45,481 bases of DNA from Helicobacter anseris (GCF_003364335.1 NZ_NXLX01000012.1:1-45481), one strand, 5' to 3'; counted from the stretch's first letter, positions 24,074 to 33,960 are shown. Translations and numbers: made by a program. The notes: generated by a model from the letters alone, not told the origin.

Positions 24074-24832
24074 CTAAAACTTAAATAAATTTTTAGCATT
24101 TTGTGTTGTTAATTGCTCAATATCCTCAGGCAAAAGATTCAAAATATCTGCTATTTTTTGTGCTATTATTGGGATATAGCTTGGCTCGTTTCTTTGCCCC
24201 CTAAAGGGAACAGGTGTAAGATATGGTGCATCTGTCTCAAGTAACAATCTATCTCTAGGTATCTTTGGTAAAATTTCTACAATCTTTCTTGCATTATTAA
24301 AAGTACAAACGCCACCGATTCCATAGTAAAAACGATCCGAAAGTTTTAATAAAATTTCATCAGCATTAAAACAATGCAACACACCCCTTGCTGTTGGATA
24401 TTTTTGCAATATCTCAAATACATCATTACTCGATTCTCTTACATGCAAGATAAGTGGTTTATCAAAATCCAAGGCAATTTGAATCTGCTCTTCAAACTTC
24501 TCTTTTTGTTGATTTTTATAACCCTGAATATCTTCTTCTGGCAATCTAAAGTAATCCAATCCACACTCCCCTATTGCCACACATTTTGGATGTTTTATGG
24601 AATCTAAAAAATATTTTATTTCACCCTTATGCAAATCATAAGGGTGTATTCCTACTGCAAAAAATACATTTTCTCTTTGCTCTGACAATCTTATGGCCAA
24701 ATCAAGCTCCATAGGATCTGCACCAGGGATAATAACCTTATCCATACCTTCTGCTTCAGCTCTTTCAAGCACAGCATCCACATCTCCACAAAAAGCCTTA
24801 TCATTCAAATGACAATGCGTATCAATAAACAT
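24074..24832 (-). CDS. tatD: TatD-family metal-dependent hydrolase
   Basis: A 252-residue TIM-barrel metallohydrolase. Metal ligands are visible in DTHCHLND (4-11), the GECGLDY glutamate, HVRESS, LHCFN and LETDAPYL. Family members act as 3'-5' DNases in repair or D-aminoacyl-tRNA deacylation; the exact role here is open. AAGGAAAA precedes the ATG. It is the first gene of the minus-strand envelope cluster and diverges from ribE. Confidence 0.93.
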   Translation of the reverse strand: MFIDTHCHLNDKAFCGDVDAVLERAEAEGMDKVIIPGADPMELDLAIRLSEQRENVFFAVGIHPYDLHKGEIKYFLDSIKHPKCVAIGECGLDYFRLPEEDIQGYKNQQKEKFEEQIQIALDFDKPLILHVRESSNDVFEILQKYPTARGVLHCFNADEILLKLSDRFYYGIGGVCTFNNARKIVEILPKIPRDRLLLETDAPYLTPVPFRGQRNEPSYIPIIAQKIADILNLLPEDIEQLTTQNAKNLFKF

Positions 24833-24847
24833 TCTTTTCCTTATTTG

Positions 24848-24889
24848 TGCTAGAATCTAGAAGCTATTTTAACGTATAAAAATTAAGGA
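24848..24889 (+). promoter_or_regulatory. Extended -10 promoter and ribosome site of ribE
   Basis: TGCTAGAAT at 24848-24856 is a good extended -10. AAGGA at 24885-24889 lies 6 nt before the ATG at 24896, which is why the second of two adjacent ATGs is preferred. Confidence 0.5.
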
Positions 24890-24895
24890 TAAATG

Positions 24896-25507
24896 ATGTT
24901 TAGTGGCTTAGTAAGAGAAATTGCTACTGTGAGAGATTTGCAAAACAATATCCTAACTCTGCAAGCACAATATCAACCAAAAATTGGTGATAGTATCGCT
25001 GTAAATGGAGTTTGCCTTACAGTCATTTCAACTAGTAATAATTATTTTTCTCTTGAATTAAGTCAAGAAACACAAAAAAACATTGCAATTGAAAATTATA
25101 AAAAATATGTTCACATTGAACCTGCGCTAACACTTCAAGACAGACTTGATGGGCATATTGTTCAGGGACATATTGATGGCATTGGAGAGATTGCTTCTAT
25201 CAAAAATAATGCAAATCAAATTGAATTTATTATACAAGCCCCCCAAAATATACTACTCCTCTGTGTTCCCAAAGGTTCAATCAGCATCGATGGGATAAGT
25301 CTCACTCTAACTGCTATTTATAAAGATAGCTTTAAACTTGTTATTATTCCCCACACCTATAAAAATACACTTTTCCATACCTATAAGATTCGTCAAAGAG
25401 TTAATATAGAAACAGACATGTTTGTGCGTAGCATCTATCACCTATTAACACGACAGCAAAAATCAATGTCATGGCTGGATTTTGATTCTCAAGCATTAGG
25501 ATTTTAA
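24896..25507 (+). CDS. ribE: Riboflavin synthase alpha chain
   Basis: Dismutates two lumazine molecules to riboflavin. The protein shows the two repeated half-barrels: MFSGLVRE at the start with VNGVCLTV and GHIVQGHIDG, then SIDGISLTL in the second half. The length of 203 residues is normal. The first ATG (24893) is possible, but the second fits the ribosome site better and restores the typical MFSG start. The stop shares one base with the next gene (TAATG). The pairing with an FlhB-like gene is also known in H. pylori (HP1574-HP1575). Confidence 0.95.
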   Translation: MFSGLVREIATVRDLQNNILTLQAQYQPKIGDSIAVNGVCLTVISTSNNYFSLELSQETQKNIAIENYKKYVHIEPALTLQDRLDGHIVQGHIDGIGEIASIKNNANQIEFIIQAPQNILLLCVPKGSISIDGISLTLTAIYKDSFKLVIIPHTYKNTLFHTYKIRQRVNIETDMFVRSIYHLLTRQQKSMSWLDFDSQALGF

Positions 25508-25770
25508 TGCAAAAAGCAGTAGCACTTGCTTATAAAAAAAATCAAGATAATGCACCAAGAGTAATTGCATCAGGAAAGGGATTGTTGGCACAAAATATCA
25601 TTACAAAGGCAAAAGATTTTAACATACCTCTATTTTGCAATAAAAATCTTGTTGATTCCCTTTTAGAAATACAAATTAATGAAGAAATTCCACAGATACT
25701 ATACGATGGTGTAGTAGAAGTATTTATATGGCTCAATAAACTAGAAGAAAAAGCACAAATGAGCAGGTAA
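25507..25770 (+). CDS. Stand-alone FlhB C-terminal domain protein (FlhX type)
   Basis: An 87-residue soluble protein matching only the cytoplasmic C-terminal part of the flagellar/type III export switch FlhB/YscU, beginning right after where the NPTH cleavage site would be: KAVALAYKKN, GKGLLAQNI and IPQILYDGVVEVFIWL. It has no membrane region and no NPTH motif. Such proteins (FlhX, FlhB2) occur in Helicobacter and Campylobacter and can stand in for the cleaved C-domain of FlhB. It is coupled to ribE by a 1-nt overlap. Its stop codon is inside a hairpin. Confidence 0.88.
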   Translation: MQKAVALAYKKNQDNAPRVIASGKGLLAQNIITKAKDFNIPLFCNKNLVDSLLEIQINEEIPQILYDGVVEVFIWLNKLEEKAQMSR

Positions 25771-25782
25771 CCTGACCCGCTC
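25761..25782. terminator. Hairpin between convergent flhX and rplQ
   Basis: A 22-nt inverted repeat (GAGC.GGT / ACC.GCTC type, seven pairs with one mismatch, 6-nt loop) spans the flhX stop at 25768-25770 and the 20-nt gap before the rplQ stop. T-rich sequence follows it in the rplQ direction. It is the likely two-way terminator and the end of the ribosomal super-operon. Confidence 0.5.
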
Positions 25783-25790
25783 ACTAAAAA

Positions 25791-26141
25791 TTAAACAAAT
25801 TCAATAACTGCCAATGTAGAAGCATCTCCTCTTCTTATTCTTGTTCTTTGAATTCTTGTATAACCACCATTTCTATCTTTATACTTCGGCGCAATCTCTG
25901 TAATTAACTTTTTTGTAGCTTTTTTATTCTGCAATAAAGCAAAAACTGCTCTATGTGTATTAAAATCTGCTACCCTTGCTACAGTAACCAATCTTTCAAT
26001 ATAAGACTGTAATTCCTTAGCTTTAAAAATACCTGTTTCTATCTTGCCATGCTCAATTAAAGCAATAGCTAAATTCTTAAGAAGAGCCTTTCTATGAGAT
26101 GAAGTTCTTCCTAATTTTCTATAATCATGACCGTGTCTCAT
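25791..26141 (-). CDS. rplQ: 50S ribosomal protein L17
   Basis: Binds 23S rRNA near the peptide exit tunnel. The N terminus [20 protein letters not shown] is diagnostic, and 116 residues is normal. It is the last gene of the alpha operon, 10 nt after rpoA. Confidence 0.98.
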   Translation of the reverse strand: MRHGHDYRKLGRTSSHRKALLKNLAIALIEHGKIETGIFKAKELQSYIERLVTVARVADFNTHRAVFALLQNKKATKKLITEIAPKYKDRNGGYTRIQRTRIRRGDASTLAVIEFV

Positions 26142-26151
26142 TTTCTATCCC

Positions 26152-27159
26152 TTAAGCCTTTAATTTTAAAATTTTTTTACTAAGCGCTGCTTTTTTATCT
26201 TCTTCCAATTCAGTACCCACAGGATAACCAAGTTCTTGAAGCTTATCAGCAATTTCATCATAAGATTTTTTACCCATATTTTTTACATTTTTTAAATCAT
26301 TTTCACTCATTAAAACAAGTTCACCAATATAGCGTATTCCTATTCTATCAAGACAATTAAAGCATCTTGCACTTAAATTCAAACTATCTAATTTAATCAT
26401 CAACTCTTTAAAATCAAAATTATCCTCTACATTTGCTTTCTGAGCCATTGGTACAGAACTAATATCGGCACCAAAAATACTCATTTGAGAATGCATAATA
26501 GCAATAGCTTGCTTAAAAGCCTCATATGGATTTACTTGCCCATCAGTCTCTACATCAAAAATAATTTTTTCATATGTAGGATCATCCTCTACCAAAACAT
26601 TCTCTATTTCATATACTGCCTTTCTTACAGGAGTAAAATACGCATCTAATGGAATATAATCTTCTGGAATTAAATTTCTAATATCTTCACTAGGAACATA
26701 TCCTATACCCTTTTGCACAATAACAGAAAAATTTAAAGTCGCATCTTCATTAATAGTAGCTAATACAACATCTTGATTTACCACATCAATTTGTTCATTA
26801 GCCAAATGCGAACCTGTTAGATTCATAGGTCCTTTGAAAGAATAATTCAACACAACACGATCTTGAGAATCTGTATCCACCTTACTTAAAAAACGAATAT
26901 TTTTTAAATTAACAATGAATGGGGAAACATCTTCAACAATCCCTCTAATGGAATCAAACTCATGAGAAACTCCATCAACTTTAAGCGCAATTGGAGCAAA
27001 ACCAACAGAACTTGATAGCAATAACCTTCTTAAAGGATGAGCCAATGTTATAGCATAACCAGATTCAAAAGGATAGGCCACCACTCTTACCTTATTTTGC
27101 CCCAATTCCTCTACCTCTACAGTCGTTGGAATATAAGGTGTAGTTTTAATAGTCTTCAT
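26152..27159 (-). CDS. rpoA: RNA polymerase alpha subunit
   Basis: Assembles the polymerase core and contacts activators and UP elements. The N-terminal dimerisation domain has LAHPLRRLLLSSSVG-like sequence (residues 38-53), then VSPFIVNLKN. A linker leads to the C-terminal domain with LSARCFNCLDRIGIRYIGEL and KNMGKKSYDEI, so the DNA-binding helix-hairpin-helix is present. At 335 residues it is full length. It sits between rpsD and rplQ, the standard order. Confidence 0.98.
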   Translation of the reverse strand: MKTIKTTPYIPTTVEVEELGQNKVRVVAYPFESGYAITLAHPLRRLLLSSSVGFAPIALKVDGVSHEFDSIRGIVEDVSPFIVNLKNIRFLSKVDTDSQDRVVLNYSFKGPMNLTGSHLANEQIDVVNQDVVLATINEDATLNFSVIVQKGIGYVPSEDIRNLIPEDYIPLDAYFTPVRKAVYEIENVLVEDDPTYEKIIFDVETDGQVNPYEAFKQAIAIMHSQMSIFGADISSVPMAQKANVEDNFDFKELMIKLDSLNLSARCFNCLDRIGIRYIGELVLMSENDLKNVKNMGKKSYDEIADKLQELGYPVGTELEEDKKAALSKKILKLKA

Positions 27160-27171
27160 TATTCACTCCGA

Positions 27172-27798
27172 TTATTTAGAATATAGCTCTACAATTAGTC
27201 TTTCCTCAATTGGAATAACAACCTCTTCTCTCTCAGGATATCTTGTAAAAATACCAAATCTTTTATCCTTATCAACATCAACCCAAGGAGAAATCCCTGT
27301 CTGTGAAGTCAATTCAATTGCACGAGTAATTTGAGGATTTGACTTAGTGCGTTCAACTATCTCAATTTTTTGCCCTTGCTTTACAAAGAATGAAGGAATA
27401 TTTACCTTTTTACCATCCACAAGAATATGTCCATGTGTCACTAATTGACGAGCAAATCTCCTTGTAGTAGCAAAACCCATTCGATAAACTACATTATCCA
27501 ATCGTCTTTCAATCAAACGAATGAGATTCTCTCCCGTATTTCCTTCCAAACGATTTGCTTCAGAAAAAATAGCTCTAAACTGTTTCTCAGAAACTCCATA
27601 CATTACTTTAGCTTTTTGTTTTTCTCTAAGCTGCAAACCATATTCTGAAATCTTTCCTCTCTTCTGACCATGTTGTCCTGGTCCATAAGGTCTTTTATCT
27701 AAAGCACTTTTACCTGCTAATCTTCTCTCGCCTTTTAATGCAAGAGAAACTCCAAATCTTCTTTCTAACTTTTCAACTGGTCCTCTATATCTAGCCAT
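27172..27798 (-). CDS. rpsD: 30S ribosomal protein S4
   Basis: Primary 16S rRNA binder and possible alpha-operon autoregulator. It begins [16 protein letters not shown] and has the S4 domain [20 protein letters not shown]. The N-terminal zinc cysteines found in some relatives are absent. 208 residues. Confidence 0.98.
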   Translation of the reverse strand: MARYRGPVEKLERRFGVSLALKGERRLAGKSALDKRPYGPGQHGQKRGKISEYGLQLREKQKAKVMYGVSEKQFRAIFSEANRLEGNTGENLIRLIERRLDNVVYRMGFATTRRFARQLVTHGHILVDGKKVNIPSFFVKQGQKIEIVERTKSNPQITRAIELTSQTGISPWVDVDKDKRFGIFTRYPEREEVVIPIEERLIVELYSK

Positions 27799-27807
27799 TT
27801 CTACCCC

Positions 27808-28203
27808 TTATACTCTTCTTCTTTTTGGAGGTCTGCAACCATTATGAGGTAATGGAGTTACATCCTTAATCCACAATACTTTAATACCTTCAATTACACC
27901 CACGCTCTTGATGGCAGTTTCTCTACCACTACCAGGCCCTTGAACCTTGATACCAACCTCTTTAATACCATGTTCTTTGGCTTTCATCATAGCACTCTCA
28001 ACAGCCTGCTGCGCAGCATATGGGGTAGATTTTTTAGAACCTTTAAAACCAAGACCACCAGCCGTAGCCCAACAAATAACATTCCCCATTTCATCCGTTA
28101 CGGTTACATTTGTATTATTAAAAGAAGCAGAAATGCAAACAATACCTTTTGCTATATTCTTTTTAACAACACGTTTTTTTGTTGCTGAATTTCTTTTTGC
28201 CAT
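27808..28203 (-). CDS. rpsK: 30S ribosomal protein S11
   Basis: Platform protein of the small subunit near the mRNA exit. Recognised by [16 protein letters not shown] and the C-terminal [13 protein letters not shown]. 131 residues, normal size and order. Confidence 0.98.
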   Translation of the reverse strand: MAKRNSATKKRVVKKNIAKGIVCISASFNNTNVTVTDEMGNVICWATAGGLGFKGSKKSTPYAAQQAVESAMMKAKEHGIKEVGIKVQGPGSGRETAIKSVGVIEGIKVLWIKDVTPLPHNGCRPPKRRRV

Positions 28204-28214
28204 TTTCTACCTCC

Positions 28215-28577
28215 TTATTTGCTACCAACTGTCTTTTTCTTGCCCTTTCTAGTACGAGCATTATTTTTTGTCGTTTGTCCACGAACAGGCAAACCTTTTC
28301 TATGTCTCAAACCACGATAATTACCCAAATCCATTAGAGCTTTTATATCCATCTGAACTTTTTTTCTTAAGTCACCTTCAACCATATAACTTTCTTGTAT
28401 TTTTTTTGCGATCGCCGAAACTTCATCTTCGCTGAGATCATTAACTCGCTTATCAAAAGAAATATTTACAGCATTAAGAATATCTCTTGAAGTTTTTAAT
28501 CCAATACCATAAATATATGTTAGAGCATACTCTACTCGTTTCTTTTTTGGCAAATCTACACCAGCAATTCTAGCCAT
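28215..28577 (-). CDS. rpsM: 30S ribosomal protein S13
   Basis: Small-subunit head protein that forms a bridge to the 50S subunit. It begins [20 protein letters not shown] and has the [20 protein letters not shown] tail. 120 residues. It starts 3 nt after rpmJ. Confidence 0.98.
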   Translation of the reverse strand: MARIAGVDLPKKKRVEYALTYIYGIGLKTSRDILNAVNISFDKRVNDLSEDEVSAIAKKIQESYMVEGDLRKKVQMDIKALMDLGNYRGLRHRKGLPVRGQTTKNNARTRKGKKKTVGSK

Positions 28578-28580
28578 ATT

Positions 28581-28694
28581 TTATCCTTGTCTTTGTTTAT
28601 GCTTAGGAGTGGAACAAATCACGCGTACAACTCCTTTTCTCTTAATGACCTTACATTTGTCACACATCTTTTTGACCGATGGTCTAACTTTCAT
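28581..28694 (-). CDS. rpmJ: 50S ribosomal protein L36
   Basis: A 37-residue protein, [20 protein letters not shown] at its start, with the zinc ligands C11, C14, C27 and H32 of the cysteine-bearing (C+) form. AAAGGAG lies upstream of the ATG. It lies between infA and rpsM, its usual place. Confidence 0.96.
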   Translation of the reverse strand: MKVRPSVKKMCDKCKVIKRKGVVRVICSTPKHKQRQG

Positions 28695-28762
28695 CTTTTA
28701 CTCCTTTAATGCACAACGGCATTTTTTTATTATCCCTACAAAAGTTCAGAATAAAAGCCTTA

Positions 28763-28768
28763 ATTATA
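28763..28768 (-). promoter_or_regulatory. Internal promoter ahead of rpmJ
   Basis: The 97-nt gap between infA and rpmJ is the largest in the ribosomal cluster. On the minus strand it contains TATACTATAAT, with TATAAT at 28763-28768 about 69 nt before the rpmJ start. It could drive rpmJ to rplQ independently of the S10 promoter. Confidence 0.5.
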
Positions 28769-28791
28769 GTATAAAAAAGTTTAAAAAACTC

Positions 28792-29010
28792 TTATTTATA
28801 TCTAAAAGTAATTCTTCCTTTATCTAAACTATAGGGTGTCAATTCGATCTTGACCTTGTCTCCTGGTAAAATCTTAATATAATGCATACGCATTTTTCCA
28901 GATATATGGCACAAAACAATATGTCCATTATCCAACTCTACTCTAAATGTTGCATTAGGCAATGCCTCTACAACTTTACCATCAATTTCTATTACATCAT
29001 CTTTTGCCAT
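28792..29010 (-). CDS. infA: Translation initiation factor IF-1
   Basis: Binds the ribosomal A site during initiation. The 72 residues form a single OB fold: [20 protein letters not shown], then [18 protein letters not shown]. It directly follows the map stop without a gap. Confidence 0.98.
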   Translation of the reverse strand: MAKDDVIEIDGKVVEALPNATFRVELDNGHIVLCHISGKMRMHYIKILPGDKVKIELTPYSLDKGRITFRYK

Positions 29011-29769
29011 TTAAACCTCCGTTAATATCCTAGCAAAGCCATCCACAATAGCTACAGTATGCTCATAATGAGCTCCATTTAACCCATCTTCAGAGACTAC
29101 ACTCCACTTATCACTTAAAATTTTTGGAATGCCACTGCTCACACATACCATAGGTTCTATACAAAACACCATTCCATTTCTAATTTTTGAACCCTGTTTT
29201 AAATTTACAGAATCCACATAATTCAAAATGCTTGGCTCATCATGCGGCTTTCTTCCAATACCATGACCACAATAATCCCTCAAGGGAACAAATCCTCTAG
29301 AAGTAATAACCTCTTCTATAATCTTGCTTAATTCTTTAAAATACATTCCTTCTTTTATACTAGAAATAGCAACCATTAAAGAATCCCTAGCACAATCAAT
29401 AAGCTTCTTATCTTGCTTAGCAATTTCACCGACACCAAAAGTGATAGCACCATCACCATACCAACCATCAAGATTAGCGCCTATATCAATACCTACAATG
29501 TCTCCATCTTTTAAGCAGTAGGATGTTGGAATACCATGGATTATTACTTGATTAACAGAAATACAGGCAGTATTTGGAAAACCATACAAACCTTTGAATG
29601 CAGGTTTTGCTCCTAATGCATAAATATATTCTTCTGCAAGCTTATCGATCTCCAAGAGGGAAATACCTGGTTTAATAAAACCACTAATATAAGAAAGTGT
29701 CTTGCCAACAACTTGACTGGCAAGATACAATTTTTCTATTTCTTGAGCATTTCTAATAGGAATAGCCAT
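29011..29769 (-). CDS. map: Methionine aminopeptidase, type I
   Basis: Removes the initiator methionine from new proteins. The five metal ligands are visible: two aspartates in GIDIGANLDGWYGDGAI, the histidine in CGHGIGRKPHDEPS, and glutamates in FCIEPMV and HYEHTVAI. I set the start at the ATG 29769, which shares one base with the secY stop (TGATG); the codon before it is TTG. About 252 residues without an N-terminal extension, so class Ia. Confidence 0.97.
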   Translation of the reverse strand: MAIPIRNAQEIEKLYLASQVVGKTLSYISGFIKPGISLLEIDKLAEEYIYALGAKPAFKGLYGFPNTACISVNQVIIHGIPTSYCLKDGDIVGIDIGANLDGWYGDGAITFGVGEIAKQDKKLIDCARDSLMVAISSIKEGMYFKELSKIIEEVITSRGFVPLRDYCGHGIGRKPHDEPSILNYVDSVNLKQGSKIRNGMVFCIEPMVCVSSGIPKILSDKWSVVSEDGLNGAHYEHTVAIVDGFARILTEV

Positions 29770-31034
29770 CAAAAACCAACAGCACTCAATGTCTTATACT
29801 TACTCATATAAATTTGCGCCTCTATTTTTCTCATGGTATCAATTGCAACTTGAACAACAATAAGCACCGCTGTTCCTCCAAAATAAAAAGGAACACCCAT
29901 ACTTTTAACTAAAATCCAAGGTAATGTAGAAATCAAAGCAAGATATAAAGAACCAAAAAGAGTTAAACGTCCTGCAACACTATTTAAAAATTGCACAGTT
30001 CCTTCACCTGGTCTCATACCTGGTATATATCCACCCTGCCTTTTTAAATTTTCTGCAATATCTTTTGAATTAAAAGCAATAGAAGCATAAAAATATGCAA
30101 AAAATATAACCAATAAAAACATTAAAATATTGTAAACATATTTATCTGGTCCCAAAAAATCTGCAATTGATTTTAAAAACTCATTTGAAGAAGCATGCAA
30201 AATAGTAGAAGGAAAAACCAATAAGGCAGATGCAAAAATTGGAGGAATTACTCCGCTTAAATTAATCTTAATAGGAATATAGTTCATAATCCTCTTATTT
30301 TGATTTTGCATTACAACTTTACGCGCATAAGAAACCGGTATTCTTCTTTCGCCAAGTTCCACATAGATAATTGCAAAAACAGTAAAAATAATGATTAAAA
30401 CAATACCTATTAAAACAAGATAATTAATTTCTCCCGTATTCACCAGTCCAAAAGTTCCCTCTATTGCAGAAGGAATGCTTGATACAATACCTGAAAAAAT
30501 TATCAAGCTTATACCATTACCAATTCCTCTTTGTGTAATTTGTTCGCCAATCCACATTAAAAGCATGGTTCCAGTCAACATTGAAAAAATAGAAATAATA
30601 ATAAAACTCTGCATATCTATCATAATAGCACCGCTACCAGAGTTGCCCATATTGCGCAATAAAAAGGAAACACTAATCGCTTGAACAACAGTTACTACTA
30701 TGGTTAAGTAACGCACAATTTGCATATACTTCTGCATACCATCACGTTCTTTTTTCATTTTTGCGAGATTTGGAAATGTTGCTGCTAAAAGCTCCATAAC
30801 AATTGAAGCTGTAATATATGGCATTATACCTAGAGAAATAATGCTTAAACGCTCTACTGCATGCCCACTGAACATATTGAACAATCCTAGAGCATTTTGA
30901 GAATTATTAGCACTTCTAAAAAACTCTTTTATCACCTCAATATCCACTCCAGGAATTGGTATATAAGCCAACACTCTATAGGCAAATAAAAAAAGCAATG
31001 TGATAAGAATTTTATTAACAATGGCTCTAGTCAT
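29769..31034 (-). CDS. secY: Preprotein translocase subunit SecY
   Basis: Forms the protein-conducting channel of the inner membrane. At 421 residues it has ten hydrophobic helices, with the N-terminal YIPIPGVDIEV, the GIMPYITASIVMEL stretch and the C-terminal RPGEGTVQFLN loop. The ATG at 31034 overlaps the rplO stop by one base (TGATG). adk, which often follows secY elsewhere, is not here. Confidence 0.98.
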   Translation of the reverse strand: MTRAIVNKILITLLFLFAYRVLAYIPIPGVDIEVIKEFFRSANNSQNALGLFNMFSGHAVERLSIISLGIMPYITASIVMELLAATFPNLAKMKKERDGMQKYMQIVRYLTIVVTVVQAISVSFLLRNMGNSGSGAIMIDMQSFIIISIFSMLTGTMLLMWIGEQITQRGIGNGISLIIFSGIVSSIPSAIEGTFGLVNTGEINYLVLIGIVLIIIFTVFAIIYVELGERRIPVSYARKVVMQNQNKRIMNYIPIKINLSGVIPPIFASALLVFPSTILHASSNEFLKSIADFLGPDKYVYNILMFLLVIFFAYFYASIAFNSKDIAENLKRQGGYIPGMRPGEGTVQFLNSVAGRLTLFGSLYLALISTLPWILVKSMGVPFYFGGTAVLIVVQVAIDTMRKIEAQIYMSKYKTLSAVGF

Positions 31035-31432
31035 CACTTACTACCACTAAAAGTAATACGATTATCTTTAATTTTAGATACCAGATTTTTCGTATTTGTT
31101 CCTATTAGTTTTATCTTTTTTATTGTTTTTGGAAATTTATGTATTCCTTGAATACTCTCAAATGTAAGCTCTGCAAGCTCTCCTAGAGATATTCTATCTG
31201 TATTGATTACATAAGGTTTATCATTTTTAACCCTAAAACCTATTTTTGGTAATCTTCTTTGCAATGGTTGTTGACCGCCCTCAAAACCTCTCTTTGCTTT
31301 ATATCCAGTTCTTGCAGTCTGTCCTTTTCCACCTCTTGTAGAAGTTTTTCCCATACCACTACCTTGACCTCTACCTACTCTTTTTATATCCTTCACACTA
31401 CCATGTGCAGGTTTAATATTTTCTAATGCCAT
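31034..31432 (-). CDS. rplO: 50S ribosomal protein L15
   Basis: Late-assembly 23S rRNA binder. The glycine-rich N terminus ([20 protein letters not shown], then RGGKGQTAR) is typical. 132 residues, a short form. It directly follows rpsE with no rpmD between. Confidence 0.97.
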   Translation of the reverse strand: MALENIKPAHGSVKDIKRVGRGQGSGMGKTSTRGGKGQTARTGYKAKRGFEGGQQPLQRRLPKIGFRVKNDKPYVINTDRISLGELAELTFESIQGIHKFPKTIKKIKLIGTNTKNLVSKIKDNRITFSGSK

Positions 31433-31447
31433 TGTGCAAACTCCTTT

Positions 31448-31888
31448 TTATGCCTTAATTCTTGCTAGAGCATCAATAGTAGCTCTCACTACATTATAAG
31501 GATTATTTGAACCAAGGGATTTGGTCAAAATATCCTTAATACCAGCCAATTCAATAACAGGTCTTGCAGATCCTCCTGCAATAATTCCAGTTCCCTCACT
31601 AGCAGGTTTTAATAAGATTCTACTAGCATTATACTTATGCTCAATATCATGTGCAATAGTAGTACCCTTAATATTAATCTTAATAATATTTTTAAAAGCA
31701 TCATCTACAGCTTTTTTAATTGCATCAGGCACTTCTTTTGCTTTACCTAGCCCAAAACCAACAAGACCATTCTTATTGCCAACAACTACCAAAGCATTAA
31801 AGCGGAATCTTCTTCCCCCTTTAACAACTTTTGTAACCCTACCAATATTTACAACAACTTCGCTAAATTCTTCTCTATTGATTTCCAT
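31448..31888 (-). CDS. rpsE: 30S ribosomal protein S5
   Basis: Accuracy-related small-subunit protein. It contains [19 protein letters not shown] and the [19 protein letters not shown] segment. 146 residues, shorter at the N terminus than in E. coli. Confidence 0.98.
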   Translation of the reverse strand: MEINREEFSEVVVNIGRVTKVVKGGRRFRFNALVVVGNKNGLVGFGLGKAKEVPDAIKKAVDDAFKNIIKINIKGTTIAHDIEHKYNASRILLKPASEGTGIIAGGSARPVIELAGIKDILTKSLGSNNPYNVVRATIDALARIKA

Positions 31889-31899
31889 TTTAATCCTTT

Positions 31900-32256
31900 T
31901 TATAGCGTAATTCCATTTTCTCTAAGCGAATCTGCAAAAGCAGCAACAACACCATGATATAAATAACCATTTCTATCAAATACAATCGTATTTATATTTT
32001 TAGCTTTTAATATTTCAGCAAAAGATTTGGCAATTACTTTGGCATTTTCTTTATTGTTACCCAATTGCATCTTTTTTCCATCAACACACGCTAAGGTATT
32101 ATGATTTTGATCATCAATTGCTTGAGCATAAAGATATCTATTGGATCTAAAAATAGTTACTCTAGGCTTAATAGCTGTCCCAAAAATAGAGCTTCTGATT
32201 CTTAACTTTCTTTTATTTCGTAACTTTTTCTTTCTTGCTAAGATTTTATTTGTCAT
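31900..32256 (-). CDS. rplR: 50S ribosomal protein L18
   Basis: Binds 5S rRNA. Diagnostic elements are [11 protein letters not shown]-like N-terminal region, then [20 protein letters not shown]. 118 residues. Confidence 0.97.
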   Translation of the reverse strand: MTNKILARKKKLRNKRKLRIRSSIFGTAIKPRVTIFRSNRYLYAQAIDDQNHNTLACVDGKKMQLGNNKENAKVIAKSFAEILKAKNINTIVFDRNGYLYHGVVAAFADSLRENGITL

Positions 32257-32271
32257 ACTATCTACCTTCCA

Positions 32272-32808
32272 TTATTTTTTAGCAGTCTTACCAGCTTTTC
32301 TAATAATAACTTCATCACTATATTTAATACCTTTACCCTTATAAGGCTCTGGTGGACGAAACTCTCTAATTTCAGCAGCAATTTGACCAACTTGTTGCTT
32401 ATCGCTTCCCTTGATTGTAATAAGATTTTTTTCAACACTCATCTCAATACCATCAGGAATAGGATATTTTACAGGATGAGAAAAACCTAGTGCAAGTTCT
32501 AAAGTTTTTCCAGAAACAGCAACTTTATATCCCACACCATTTACTTCTAAAACTTTTGTAAAACCTGTTGTCATGCCTATAACAATATTATTAGCTAAGG
32601 CTCTATATGTTCCCCAATATGCCCGAGATTGTGGTTCTTGATCTATGGATTTAAAACTAAGTTCATTATTACTGTAATCAATCTGAACTCTTCCATATGT
32701 TTCTAACTCTTTTTGCATTTTACTGCTCTTAAACACAATTTTGCTCCCTTGAACACTCACTTCTACAGTGCTTGGAATGCTAATAGGTCTTTTTCCAACT
32801 CTTGACAT
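32272..32808 (-). CDS. rplF: 50S ribosomal protein L6
   Basis: Large-subunit protein near the factor-binding site. It begins [12 protein letters not shown] and ends with the [20 protein letters not shown] stretch. 178 residues in two repeated domains. Confidence 0.98.
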   Translation of the reverse strand: MSRVGKRPISIPSTVEVSVQGSKIVFKSSKMQKELETYGRVQIDYSNNELSFKSIDQEPQSRAYWGTYRALANNIVIGMTTGFTKVLEVNGVGYKVAVSGKTLELALGFSHPVKYPIPDGIEMSVEKNLITIKGSDKQQVGQIAAEIREFRPPEPYKGKGIKYSDEVIIRKAGKTAKK

Positions 32809-32817
32809 TATCTTCTC

Positions 32818-33213
32818 CTACCAAATACTACAAAGCGCTTCACCGCCAACATTAGCCTTATAGGCTTCCTCATTTCCTATAACACCCTTATTAGTGCTAA
32901 CCACAATGGTTCCATATCCATTTTTAAATCTCTTTAATTCGGTATGACTCTTATAAACCCTTCTACCAGGCTTACTAATTCTTTTAATCTCATTGATTAC
33001 AGAATATCCTCTCTCATCATAAGCCAATTGAACCGAAATTGATTGCTTTCCATCTTTATCATTTACATTAAAATCTTTAATAAAACCTTTTGACTTAAAC
33101 ACTTCTAAAATAGAAACTACAATCTTTGCATAATAAAGATTTGTTGTATCCAATCTTCTCATAGAAGCATTTCTAATTCTTGTTAGAGAATCTGCAATAA
33201 TATCATTTACCAT
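32818..33213 (-). CDS. rpsH: 30S ribosomal protein S8
   Basis: Binds central-domain 16S rRNA and, in model bacteria, represses the spc operon. It begins [20 protein letters not shown] before the ATG at 33213 decides the start. Motif [14 protein letters not shown] at the C terminus. 131 residues. Confidence 0.98.
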   Translation of the reverse strand: MVNDIIADSLTRIRNASMRRLDTTNLYYAKIVVSILEVFKSKGFIKDFNVNDKDGKQSISVQLAYDERGYSVINEIKRISKPGRRVYKSHTELKRFKNGYGTIVVSTNKGVIGNEEAYKANVGGEALCSIW

Positions 33214-33224
33214 AATTCCACTCC

Positions 33225-33410
33225 TTACCAACTAGCCTTACGAAGTCCTGGTATCAAGCCTTCATTACCCATTTTTCTTAAACACACTCTACATAAACCA
33301 AAATCTCTATATACAGAATGTGGTCTTCCGCAAACTTGACATCTAGTATAAGCTCTTGAACTAAACTTTGCTCTTCTTTTGCTTTTTGCAATCATTGATT
33401 TTTTTGCCAT
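33225..33410 (-). CDS. rpsN: 30S ribosomal protein S14, type Z
   Basis: The short zinc-binding form: 61 residues, [20 protein letters not shown], then CQVCGRPH and CRVCLRK supply four cysteines. The ATG at 33410 follows the rplE stop by one base. Confidence 0.98.
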   Translation of the reverse strand: MAKKSMIAKSKRRAKFSSRAYTRCQVCGRPHSVYRDFGLCRVCLRKMGNEGLIPGLRKASW

Positions 33411-33411
33411 A

Positions 33412-33957
33412 TTATCTTCCTTTTGCAAAAGGCATACCAAGCATTTCTAAAAGCTTAAATGCCTCTTTATCATTATTTGTTGATGTAACCATCGTAATAT
33501 TCATTCCGTGACTCACCATAATATCATCATAAACAACTTCAGGAAACATAAGCTGCTCATTAAGACCAAAACTATAGTTACCTCTACCATCAAACCCATT
33601 TCTTGGAACACCTCTAAAATCTTTAACTCTTGGTAAAGAAATAACAATCAGTTTTTCCAAAAAGTTATACATCTGATTTCCACGCAAAGTAACTTTTACA
33701 CCCATTGGCATACCCTCACGCATCTTAAAACCAGCAACAGATTTTTTTGCTAGTGTTACTACAGCCCTTTGTCCAGCAATTAAAGAAATGGTATCTGCCA
33801 TATTTTGTATAATTTTTGCATCTTTGGCATAATCACCAGCACCTACACTAATAACAATCTTTTCAAGTTTAGGCAATAACATAGGATTTTTAATATCTAA
33901 CTCTGCTGCAAGCTTTTGTTTAATTTCTTCGTTATATTTTCTTTTTAAATCAAACAT
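33412..33957 (-). CDS. rplE: 50S ribosomal protein L5
   Basis: Contacts 5S rRNA and the P-site t[22 protein letters not shown] at the N-terminal half and the [12 protein letters not shown] segment are typical. 181 residues. Confidence 0.98.
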   Translation of the reverse strand: MFDLKRKYNEEIKQKLAAELDIKNPMLLPKLEKIVISVGAGDYAKDAKIIQNMADTISLIAGQRAVVTLAKKSVAGFKMREGMPMGVKVTLRGNQMYNFLEKLIVISLPRVKDFRGVPRNGFDGRGNYSFGLNEQLMFPEVVYDDIMVSHGMNITMVTSTNNDKEAFKLLEMLGMPFAKGR

Positions 33958-33960
33958 CTC

